A DNA stretch of 64,000 nt from Mucilaginibacter gracilis (GTDB lineage Bacteria > Bacteroidota > Bacteroidia > Sphingobacteriales > Sphingobacteriaceae): contig NZ_RBKU01000001.1 of the NCBI RefSeq assembly GCF_003633615.1, positions 6,572,001 through 6,636,000 on the forward strand, read 5' to 3'. The translations under genes were made by a program, and so were the position numbers. The notes under the pieces are model-generated. The model saw only the letters and a list, made by a program, of their open reading frames with translations. It made no database searches and had not been told where the DNA came from. Each line of letters begins with the position of its first letter. The first letter of the stretch is position 1. Below are positions 9,357-18,056 of the stretch, in pieces.

Positions 9357-9742
9357 AGGTTTATGTAAATATAACGATACGTTTTTATTATTGTTTTACG
9401 GCGTAATCTAAAATAATATAAGGCTAAGTTTAATGCCGATATCCTCGCTTTAAACAAGTATGCTGTAGATCGAAAGAACTCGTTAGCCTATATTATTATT
9501 CGGGAGTGCCAACTCCCGAAGTCGTGCAGAAGTCAAATAGCTAAACAGCACAAACCAGTAGCCCAATCAATGTTTTTAATTAACTGGTTTACAAGTGTAA
9601 TAATTTAATTACGTAAACATATTGTGTTAATAATCGGGTGCATGTGTTCGCCTTAGTGCTTAACTATTAACTGCAAATGTTTAAGTTTGGGTGCATTAAT
9701 TAACCTGCCAAAAGCAGGCACCAAACTACTTTTATCATCAAC
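9357..9742. other. 386-bp intergenic region with one isolated palindrome
   Basis: No gene is seen between the divergent DUF4251 and glycosidase genes. The region must hold both promoters. It contains a perfect 9-bp stem with a 4-base loop at 9499-9520 (TTCGGGAGT-GCCA-ACTCCCGAA) without a T tract, more like a repetitive extragenic palindrome than a terminator. Confidence 0.5.
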
Positions 9743-12736
9743 ATGAATAGTTTATTGAAACCACTTTTAACCGTTTGCGCCTTTTTTATTTTATGTGCCA
9801 GTGCATTTGCCCAACCGGTTAAATACATCAACGGTAATAACAGTTGGAACGCCGATTCGTTGGGTAACCACCGCGCAGTTGTTAATGTAGTTGCGCCTGG
9901 CGCGGTAAGTAAGGTACTAATAGACTGGCGCCGCCACGACGACCCAGCTAACAAAGCTGTTATTGTTGTTGATGCCAAAAGCAACAAGCGGATATTAAAT
10001 GTTAAAATAGATAACATATCCCGCGAAAGCGGAACGGTTTATTTTGAACCAACAAGCGGGCTGGGCAAATATTACATTTACTATATGCCTTACAAGGTTA
10101 CTGCACGTTCAAATTATCCAAAGGCAATTTATAGCACAATACAAAACACGGCTTCTGCCGATTGGTTGAGCAAAACCATTAAAGCCAATAAAGCCACTTT
10201 GTTGTACCTTGAATCTGTAAACGCCATGAACAGCTTTTACCCAATGGAGGTTATTGCTACAGGTAAAGAAGTTCAAACTCTGACCGGTTCAAATCCCGGC
10301 AAGGATTACCTTGTTTTCACTGAGGACAGGGAGCACCCCACCAAAATGCAGCACTACCTGCCGCAGCGCTGGATTCAAAAAGGCGCTACTTTAAAGTTTA
10401 CAGGCGATGCTTTGAAAGGAGAAAACTATAGCTATCAGTTGGCTTTATACCCGGTAACTAAAGATATTCATAACATTAAACTACTTTTCAGCGATTTAAA
10501 AGACGCTGCCGGCCGTAACATTCCGGCCTCGGTAATGAGCTGTTTGAATACCGATGGCACTCAATATGATGGTTCCGTTTTAAGCAACACCGTTAACGTA
10601 AGCAAAGGCAATGTGCAAGCTTTGTGGTGTTTGGTAAATATCCCTGTGCAAACTGCGGCTGGCATTTACAACGGCACAGTTACCGTAAAGGCGGATGATG
10701 AGGCTGCAACCGTGGTTAAGGTCAGCCTAACGGTTAAAAACCAAACGGCGGTAAATGGCGGGGTTAATGAGCCTCAAAAGCAAACCCGCTTAACCTGGTT
10801 AAACTCAACGCTGGCACAAAAAAACGATGTGATAAAACCTTACACACCGCTGTTGGTAAATGATAAAACAATCAGTCTGCTTGGCCGTAGGGTGATACTG
10901 GCCAACAGTGGTTTCCCGGATAAGATACAAACTTTTTTTAACCAGGAAATGACCGGGCTGAACGATACCGCCAAAAATATACTGGGCGAAAATATCCATT
11001 TCCATATTGTTAACTCGGCTACGCATAAAGATATAGCCATGAAAAGCGCGGGCGTAACTTTTACTCAAAAAGCCCCCGGCACTGTAAAATGGCAAGCCAC
11101 TAACACTTCCGACCTGCTGAAAATGGATGTAAGCGGATCCATTGAATTTGATGGTTATATGAATTACGTTGTTAAGCTAACCGCCCTGGAAGATGTTAAT
11201 CTGGATGATACTAAATTTCATATCCCTTTCGATAAGGCATCATCAAAATACTTGATGGGCCTGGGGCAAAAAGGTGGCTTACGCCCCGATACTGTAAAAT
11301 GGAAATGGGATGTAGCCACCAAAAACCAGGATGGTGCCTGGATTGGCGAAGTAAACGCCGGGTTGCAATACTCCTTACGGGATGAAAATTACGTGCGCCC
11401 ACTCAACACCAACTTTTATCTGCAAAAACCATTGGTACTGCCAACATCATGGGGTAATGGTGGTAAAGGAGGAATGATAGTTACCGTAAAAGGCAGAACC
11501 ATGCTCTCCGAAACTTACACCGGCCCACGCAGCATGAAAAAGGGCGATGTGCTGTATTACAACTTTACGTTGTTGATTACCCCGTTCCATACCATTAATA
11601 CCGATTTCCAGTGGGCAACACGTTTTTATCACAAATACAACAACCTCGATACCATTAAGGCAACAGGTGCAACCGTGGTTAATATTCACCATGCTACGCC
11701 TATAAACCCTTACATTAATTACCCCTTTATTGCACACGATGCCATGAAGAGTTATATCGATTCGGCCCACCGCCTGGGGTTAAAAGTTAAAATATACAAC
11801 ACCGTTCGCGAACTATCCAACAGTGCTTACGAAACCTTCCCGATGCGTAGCTTAGGGCATGAAATATATTCGGCCGGTAAAGGCGGCGGTTACTCCTGGC
11901 TACAGGAGCATTTGAGCGACGATTATATTGCTGCCTGGTACGTGCCCGAAATTAAGGATGCCGCCATTGTAAACAGCGGCATGAGCCGCTGGCATAATTA
12001 CTATGTTGAGGGCATGAACTGGCTCACCCAAAACGTAGGCATCGACGGTATTTACCTGGACGATGTAGCTTTTGACCGCATTACCATGAAACGTGTTAAA
12101 CGCGTACTCACGCAAAATGGGCAGCCGGGTATTATCGACCTGCATTCGGCCAACCAATACAACAAGAGCGATGGCTTTAACAACAGTGCCAATTTGTATA
12201 TGGAACACTTCCCCTACCTTAATCGTTTGTGGTTTGGCGAATACTTTGATTACGAAAAAAACGGTCCCGATTTCTTTTTAACTGAAGTATCGGGCATACC
12301 ATTCGGCCTCATGGGCGAAATGCTGCAAGACGGTGGCAACGCCTGGCGCGGTATGGTTTACGGTATGACCAACCGGATGCCCTGGAGCGACAATGCCGAC
12401 CCACGCCCAATATGGAAAGCATGGGATAATTTTGGCATGCAAGGCAGCAAAATGATAGGTTACTGGGTTGATGCCAATCCGGTAAAAACCAACAATGATA
12501 AAGTATTGGCAACCGTTTACAAAAAAGATGGCAAGGCTATGATAGCCATTGCAAGCTGGGCAACAGGTGATGTTAACATTAAACTAAACATCGACTGGAA
12601 AGCCTTAGGCATAGATCAAACCAAAGCAACTATTACTGCACCCGAAATAAAAAACTATCAACCAGCGAAAACCTTTACTGTTACAGATGAAATACCGGTA
12701 ACAAAAGGCAAAGGCTGGCTACTGATAATTAATTGA
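9743..12736 (+). CDS. Large secreted glycoside hydrolase-like protein (DUF6067/GH123-like)
   Basis: A 997-residue exported protein with signal peptide ending SAFAQ. The N-terminal 150 residues look like an NPCBM-type carbohydrate-binding beta-sandwich (VKYINGNNSWNADSLGNH). The middle carries Ig-like beta strands (about 200-335), and the C-terminal half a TIM barrel: WATRFYHKYNNLDTIKATGATVVNIHH is split over strands, RLGLKVKIYNTVREL resembles a barrel strand, and GIDGIYLDDVAFDR has the Asp pair typical of catalytic strands in retaining barrel glycosidases. I assign it to the DUF6067 group from memory of such architectures; substrate unknown. Single gene, convergent with the DUF3472 gene. Full length, no lesions seen. 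Confidence 0.72.
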   Translation: MNSLLKPLLTVCAFFILCASAFAQPVKYINGNNSWNADSLGNHRAVVNVVAPGAVSKVLIDWRRHDDPANKAVIVVDAKSNKRILNVKIDNISRESGTVYFEPTSGLGKYYIYYMPYKVTARSNYPKAIYSTIQNTASADWLSKTIKANKATLLYLESVNAMNSFYPMEVIATGKEVQTLTGSNPGKDYLVFTEDREHPTKMQHYLPQRWIQKGATLKFTGDALKGENYSYQLALYPVTKDIHNIKLLFSDLKDAAGRNIPASVMSCLNTDGTQYDGSVLSNTVNVSKGNVQALWCLVNIPVQTAAGIYNGTVTVKADDEAATVVKVSLTVKNQTAVNGGVNEPQKQTRLTWLNSTLAQKNDVIKPYTPLLVNDKTISLLGRRVILANSGFPDKIQTFFNQEMTGLNDTAKNILGENIHFHIVNSATHKDIAMKSAGVTFTQKAPGTVKWQATNTSDLLKMDVSGSIEFDGYMNYVVKLTALEDVNLDDTKFHIPFDKASSKYLMGLGQKGGLRPDTVKWKWDVATKNQDGAWIGEVNAGLQYSLRDENYVRPLNTNFYLQKPLVLPTSWGNGGKGGMIVTVKGRTMLSETYTGPRSMKKGDVLYYNFTLLITPFHTINTDFQWATRFYHKYNNLDTIKATGATVVNIHHATPINPYINYPFIAHDAMKSYIDSAHRLGLKVKIYNTVRELSNSAYETFPMRSLGHEIYSAGKGGGYSWLQEHLSDDYIAAWYVPEIKDAAIVNSGMSRWHNYYVEGMNWLTQNVGIDGIYLDDVAFDRITMKRVKRVLTQNGQPGIIDLHSANQYNKSDGFNNSANLYMEHFPYLNRLWFGEYFDYEKNGPDFFLTEVSGIPFGLMGEMLQDGGNAWRGMVYGMTNRMPWSDNADPRPIWKAWDNFGMQGSKMIGYWVDANPVKTNNDKVLATVYKKDGKAMIAIASWATGDVNIKLNIDWKALGIDQTKATITAPEIKNYQPAKTFTVTDEIPVTKGKGWLLIIN

Positions 12737-12752
12737 TTTTTTGAAGTTAATT

Positions 12753-14039
12753 TTACGGCAAAGCTGTTAAATCAATATCGGGCTTGGCCGCTGTTGGCGG
12801 CCTGTTAAATGTTTTGTTTAAGGGTATAAAATTGTTAAAAAAGCCGCCATTTTTTAAGTAGAATTTGCCGCCGTACAATCCTCCGGCGTAGTCTTTACGG
12901 TAATTGGCTTTCGCCGTAGCATCGCCAGTATAGGTTACACTGGTTATTTCCAGCCATTTGTTTTGGCTATCGGCAATCCATTGGTTGCCGTATAGCGCCA
13001 TGCGGGTTTGGTTGCCGTTATCGGGTTCAAAATTCTCTAAAAACGAGTACAGGCTGGTTAAATATTTAACTGTTTTTGGCCTGCTAAAACTGGCTACCAA
13101 AAACCATTTATTGGCGGCAACATCTTTAAACCAGGCAGTAAACGTTGTTGTACCTTTTACCGCATTGGGTTGGGCGTTAATTAAAAACCCATATGTTTTA
13201 CCGGCTTGCCAACCATAGTGCATATAGCTTTGCCCTCCCGAGCCTTCGCTGCCAAACTCCTGCGCATGCACGGTGTCTCCTTTTTTATTCAATTTGATCT
13301 TCAGGCTATCCGGAATGCTCTTTGGGTCTTGCGTATCAAACGGGCTCCATACCGAAAACAATACCCGCCTTTCGGTTTCGCTATTTACCTGCATCCCAAA
13401 ATAACCCTCGCCAAAGCCATCGGCCATAAAATACGAGCCTACAACATCCTGCCCAACAGGTACGGTTATTTCGCTATAAAACCATTTAACATTACTTTTC
13501 ACCTCAGCCGGGATAGCATACCGCAAATGTACCGACGGCCCCCTCCTGCCAAAATGGAACGAACTACCTTGTTTAACAAAAACAACATCGTTAGCCGGGT
13601 TAATTCCTTTCACAATTAAATCCGACACATCGGCAAAAACCGAACCCGTTTTGCTGATGCCCTGCAAATCAACTTTAACATAACCAGATTCTGTAATTTT
13701 AACATTGCCAATGGCAACCGTATCAAAGCCGGTATTGTTAATTTGTTTTGTAAAGTTGGAATTACCTACCGATATTTTAATTGTGCTTTTACCTTGCGGT
13801 ACACGCAGCCTCAAAAAAAAACTTAAAGTTTGCCCCTCAGATATGCTAAAGTATATGCTCGTTATATCCTGACCGCCCGTCCAATTGGTTAAACCATCGT
13901 CGGTAATTAGGGCCGGTGGTTTAACCCAGGCATTCCCGCCAAGGGGTATAATAACAACCGGCGGCGCGCTGCAAAATGCGGTTGGCACTATTGCCATAGT
14001 AAATATTGAGCATACAGCTAAAATGAAAAGCCTTTTCAT
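12753..14039 (-). CDS. Secreted DUF3472 protein with N-terminal DUF5077
   Basis: About 428 residues. A signal peptide (MKRLFILAVCSIFTMAIVP, start at 14039; an ATG at 14060 adds seven residues) precedes a DUF5077-like beta-sandwich (about 30-150, with GGQDITSIYFSISEGQTLSFFLRLRV split across strands) and a DUF3472 domain (about 170-370, with WFYSEITVPVG, YFMADGFGEGYFGMQV, VLFSVWSPF and FYLKNGGFF). Both domains recur in Bacteroidota polysaccharide-utilisation proteins and are thought to bind carbohydrate; no catalytic motif is evident. It lies end to end with the upstream glycosidase (16 bases apart), a convergent arrangement. Confidence 0.82.
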   Translation of the reverse strand: MKRLFILAVCSIFTMAIVPTAFCSAPPVVIIPLGGNAWVKPPALITDDGLTNWTGGQDITSIYFSISEGQTLSFFLRLRVPQGKSTIKISVGNSNFTKQINNTGFDTVAIGNVKITESGYVKVDLQGISKTGSVFADVSDLIVKGINPANDVVFVKQGSSFHFGRRGPSVHLRYAIPAEVKSNVKWFYSEITVPVGQDVVGSYFMADGFGEGYFGMQVNSETERRVLFSVWSPFDTQDPKSIPDSLKIKLNKKGDTVHAQEFGSEGSGGQSYMHYGWQAGKTYGFLINAQPNAVKGTTTFTAWFKDVAANKWFLVASFSRPKTVKYLTSLYSFLENFEPDNGNQTRMALYGNQWIADSQNKWLEITSVTYTGDATAKANYRKDYAGGLYGGKFYLKNGGFFNNFIPLNKTFNRPPTAAKPDIDLTALP

Positions 14040-14215
14040 ATGGTTGTTTTTAATTTGCATCGCGTATTCAAAACGTTAAATATAACCGCAAATATGGCAC
14101 AAAATCAAATTAAAGCAAGTCCGCATTTAATCATTACATTGCGTTACCTAGCCTTAAAAGGGACGTGGATATTATATATAAAAGCGATATAAATTACATT
14201 AGCTACGCTTTGGTT

Positions 14216-15118
14216 TTAACCGATGCTGTAGTGGTTTCGCAAACCAAAATCTTCGGGTTTAAACTTCCACCTTCTGTGCGACCATAGCCAGTACTCAGGC
14301 TGCTGCCTTATAACTTCTTCCAGGTATTTAACATGGGAATTTGTAATTTCGTAAGGTTCGGTAACTTTTGGATCCGCAAACAGCGGAACGAAAGTACAAC
14401 GATAGTATCCCCTTTTTATCCGCCTGATGTCGCAAAAAACAACCATGCTATTGGTAAGCCTTGCTAATTTTTCAACCCCTAAAAACACGGCTGTGGGCTG
14501 GTTTAAAAAATTGGTAAAATAGTTTACTTCCGGTTTGGCCGGAGTTTGGTCGGCCACCAAAACGGTTACCGTGCGCTCATTTTTATATTCAATAAGTTTA
14601 CGTGCCACATTTTTCATGTTTACCAAAGTGGCACCAAACCGGGAGCGCATCCGATATAAAAGATGATCGAAATAGTTGTTTGACAGAGCCTTGTAAACAA
14701 TAATACGTGGCTCATTAAACAACTGGCTAAACCTAAGTGCGCCCATTTCCCAGTTGCCGTAATGGCCCAATACGCCCAACACACTTTTGCCGCTGTTAAA
14801 AGCTTCGCTAACCACGTTGGCGTTTGTTACATCAACCCGTTTCATAATTTGCTTGTCGGATATGCTGAGCAGCTTAACCGTTTCTACCACTAAATCGGCC
14901 AGGTAATGGTAGTATTTCTTTCTAATTATTTTTCGTTCCTCGTCGTTTTTTTCAGGAAAGGCATTGAGCAGGTTTTGATCAATAATTTTGCGGCGATAGC
15001 GGGTTATGTAATAAAGCATCGCATATAAAAAGTCGGCTATGAGATATAGCACTCCGAATGGCAATAGCGAGATAATATAAAGCAAGCCCAACAGCAATAT
15101 AAAAAGCGCTTTTTTCAT
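14216..15118 (-). CDS. Lysophospholipid / lipid A acyltransferase (LpxL/HtrB family)
   Basis: A 300-residue inner-membrane protein. An N-terminal hydrophobic anchor (about 5-40) precedes the acyltransferase catalytic motif HYGNWE (H-x4-E) at about residue 120, then the basic NVARKLIEYKNERTVTVLVADQTP block and C-terminal YWLWSHRRWK, all typical of the bacterial LpxL superfamily, which adds secondary acyl chains to lipid A or related lipids. Single gene; no linked lipid A genes are present. Substrate chain length cannot be told. Confidence 0.9.
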   Translation of the reverse strand: MKKALFILLLGLLYIISLLPFGVLYLIADFLYAMLYYITRYRRKIIDQNLLNAFPEKNDEERKIIRKKYYHYLADLVVETVKLLSISDKQIMKRVDVTNANVVSEAFNSGKSVLGVLGHYGNWEMGALRFSQLFNEPRIIVYKALSNNYFDHLLYRMRSRFGATLVNMKNVARKLIEYKNERTVTVLVADQTPAKPEVNYFTNFLNQPTAVFLGVEKLARLTNSMVVFCDIRRIKRGYYRCTFVPLFADPKVTEPYEITNSHVKYLEEVIRQQPEYWLWSHRRWKFKPEDFGLRNHYSIG

Positions 15119-15297
15119 AGCGGCAAGTGGTAGATTAACGCTACAAAAATTAAAAATCCGGAAAAATGGCCCTAATTTTTTCGCACAAATTGCTTTTGCG
15201 TGATAGTAGGGCGGTTACAGGTACCATATGCCCTCATTACCTGTTTGCCAACTACTTACATAGGTGCCACGTTAAGAGCTAACCAGGACTTCAATAA

Positions 15298-17997
15298 TTA
15301 TTTTATTGTGAACTGGTATGTGCCCGAAACCAAATTAATGTGGTTACCCGATAATTTCCCGTTCAGGTAGGCTTTTTTATCGCCTACAGGCAACGTTAAT
15401 AGAGCTGTTGAGTTGGCTGGTATAGTGGTGGTATAAATAACAACATCCCCTTCGCGTTTCCAGCTCGAAATTATTTTACCATAAGGGCCGTTATGCGATG
15501 ATTGGTATTGCTGCAATCCTTTTACAAAATGTGGCTGAAGTACTATATTTTTAAAACCGGGATGTGCCGGGTCTATTTTTATACCACCAATGCCTTTGTA
15601 CAGCCATGCACCAATTTCGCCAAACATAATGTGGTTAAGCGAGATATCATGGGTGGCCTGTATGTTCCAGTTTTCGTAAAGCGTGGTTGCGCCATTCACC
15701 ATCCACCATCCCCACGAAGGGTAAGTTTCCTGCGAAGCTATGGTATAGGCAACATCGGCATAGCCATTATCGCTCAAAGCACCTAAAAGCGCTTTGGCTC
15801 CTAATATGCCAACATCCAGGTGAAAATTGTCTTCTTTTACACGTTGCGCCAGGTTGGCGGCAACTTTAGTTTTTAATCCTTCGGGTACCAGTCCCCAAAA
15901 CAAAGGCACGGCTTGTTCGGTTTGATAACCCTTATCGTAAATACCTGTATTCACGTCGAGGTATTTTGCATTGATGGCATTTTTTATTTTGAGAGCCAAT
16001 GCGGTATATTTTGCTTCATCAGCCTTGCGATTCAAAATACCGGCAGATTTAGCCAGAATATTGGCATCAACAAAGTAGTAGGTTGAAGTTATAAACTCCA
16101 TCGGTGTTATTGATTTTACCGGAACCCAGTCTCCCAGTCCCCAATTGGTTATACCCGTTGGATATAAATTGTCAACATGGTCAACATAGCGCTTAATGTT
16201 GTCGTAATTATCGGTCAATGGTTTGGTGTCGCCATAAAACTGGTACAGGTTCCAGGGGATAATGGCAATGGTGCTTGTCCAGTCGGGTCCGTTAGCCCAG
16301 TCGTAACCCCAGCCGCTAGTTGGTATAATGGCGGGTAATACACCGTTAGGTTGCTGCTCATCGCGGTGGTCGGCCATCCATTTTTCATAAATAGTGATAC
16401 CATCAAAGCTGTATAACCCGGTTTCGCTGGCAATGTGCCCATCGCCTGTCCAACCGTTCTTTTCCCGTTGAGGGCAATCTGTGGGGTAGCCCTGAAAGTT
16501 AGACAGGTAAGAGTTATTGGTTGCCTGCCATATTTTGTTAACCAAGGCATTTGATGTTTCAACCTCGCCAACAGGCGTTACATCGCTATGCGTAAAATAG
16601 GCTGTTAAACTTTCCTGCGATAGTTCGATAGGTTTATCGGCCGTTACCTCTACATATTGAAAGCCCTTGTAATTAAACTTCGGCATAAAGCTTTCTTCGC
16701 CGTTGCCGGAAAGAATAAAAATATCCGTTTGAAAAGGATCCTGATCGTCTGTCGGGCGGTAATGTTCTATGATGTTCGATTGGTCTATCTTGCCGCTCTT
16801 ATCCAATCGTTCGGCATGCATCAACCGTATAACGGTTCCTCTTTCGCCTTTAACGGTGAGTTTACTTACGCCCGAAATATTCCTGCCGATATTGAATAAA
16901 TAAGTTTGCGCATTAATTTTTGTGATACTTTTTGCCGGTATAGTTTCAACAGCGCGAATAGGGGGCATGGCCTGCGACACAATGTTTTGTGATGGCGCTG
17001 CACGTACAACCGTTCCTTTCCACGGATTATTAACGGCAGGAACAAACGAGGCCGTATTCCACCCCGGTTGCTCAAGGCGCGCATCGTAATGTTCGGCAGT
17101 GTAAATACTATTGAATGTTACGGGGCTCAATGATGTTCGCCACGTAGTGTCCGACGAAATGGTTTGCGTGGAACCATCGGTGTAAGTAATCCGCAGATCC
17201 ATGCAAAAAGTGGGCCTGTTGCGCCACGGCGCCTGGTGAAAATACCATACTGCTGTTGACTGGTGATTATACCAGCCATTACCCAATAGAACGCCAACGG
17301 CGTTGCTTCCGCTTTGCAGTTGCGCAGTTACATCGTGCGTAACATATAACGTCCGCCTGTCAAAACGGGTGTACATAGGGTCCATGCGGTGGTTTCCTAT
17401 TTTTTTACCATTAAGATAAAGTTCGTAAAGCCCGGCAACGGCTATATATGCGCGTGCGGATTTGATTTTTTTATAGATTTGAAAGTTGTTCCGGAAATAG
17501 GGTGCAGCTTTTTGAATAACGTTGTGCCCATCGCTTATCCAGGTGCCTTTCCAGTTGCCCTGGTTCATCATCCCGGTTTCAAAATTTGAAACGCCCGATG
17601 TTACAAGCTTATCCTTATCCCACACTTTTACCTTCCAAAAGTATTTGGTAAACGGCTTAAGCGGCTTGCCATTATAAGTTACCAGGTTGGTTTCCAAATT
17701 TATCTTAGCTGTTTGCCAAACATCTCCTTTGCCTGCATCTACCGCAAGCGAGTCGGTACCAACATATACCTGATAAGCAGTTTGCAGAGCTCCAAAGCTT
17801 TCATCATGCAGTATCCAGATTAGCCGTGGCTTGGGTGCATCAATCCCTATAGGGCATATCAGGTATTCGCATTTCAAACTGCCAACCTGCGGATGAGATA
17901 AAGCATTGGCTTTACCCAATTGAACGCTAAACATTGCCGCAATACACTGAATGGACAATAAAAGCAGGTGTTTTAATGAAATTAGCGGTTTGCTCAT
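15298..17997 (-). CDS. Alpha-L-rhamnosidase (GH78)
   Basis: About 899 residues. A signal peptide starts at Met 17997 (an upstream ATG at 18021 adds eight residues). The order is that of GH78: N-terminal fibronectin/Bac_rhamnosid_N domains (LKCEYLICPIGID and YELYLNGKKIGNHRMDPMYTRF), a concanavalin-like domain and the (alpha/alpha)6 barrel with CPQREKNGWTGDGH, which holds the general-acid region, and WGYDWANGPDW, with a C-terminal beta-sandwich. The enzyme removes terminal L-rhamnose from plant or microbial glycans. It lies 35 bases downstream of the glycosyltransferase pseudogene on the same strand and could belong to that transcript. Confidence 0.92.
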   Translation of the reverse strand: MSKPLISLKHLLLLSIQCIAAMFSVQLGKANALSHPQVGSLKCEYLICPIGIDAPKPRLIWILHDESFGALQTAYQVYVGTDSLAVDAGKGDVWQTAKINLETNLVTYNGKPLKPFTKYFWKVKVWDKDKLVTSGVSNFETGMMNQGNWKGTWISDGHNVIQKAAPYFRNNFQIYKKIKSARAYIAVAGLYELYLNGKKIGNHRMDPMYTRFDRRTLYVTHDVTAQLQSGSNAVGVLLGNGWYNHQSTAVWYFHQAPWRNRPTFCMDLRITYTDGSTQTISSDTTWRTSLSPVTFNSIYTAEHYDARLEQPGWNTASFVPAVNNPWKGTVVRAAPSQNIVSQAMPPIRAVETIPAKSITKINAQTYLFNIGRNISGVSKLTVKGERGTVIRLMHAERLDKSGKIDQSNIIEHYRPTDDQDPFQTDIFILSGNGEESFMPKFNYKGFQYVEVTADKPIELSQESLTAYFTHSDVTPVGEVETSNALVNKIWQATNNSYLSNFQGYPTDCPQREKNGWTGDGHIASETGLYSFDGITIYEKWMADHRDEQQPNGVLPAIIPTSGWGYDWANGPDWTSTIAIIPWNLYQFYGDTKPLTDNYDNIKRYVDHVDNLYPTGITNWGLGDWVPVKSITPMEFITSTYYFVDANILAKSAGILNRKADEAKYTALALKIKNAINAKYLDVNTGIYDKGYQTEQAVPLFWGLVPEGLKTKVAANLAQRVKEDNFHLDVGILGAKALLGALSDNGYADVAYTIASQETYPSWGWWMVNGATTLYENWNIQATHDISLNHIMFGEIGAWLYKGIGGIKIDPAHPGFKNIVLQPHFVKGLQQYQSSHNGPYGKIISSWKREGDVVIYTTTIPANSTALLTLPVGDKKAYLNGKLSGNHINLVSGTYQFTIK

Positions 17998-18056
17998 GGT
18001 TTCGGCATTGCAGGTTATCAAACAGATGTGCGTTAAAACTAATAAATTTTTATCAT

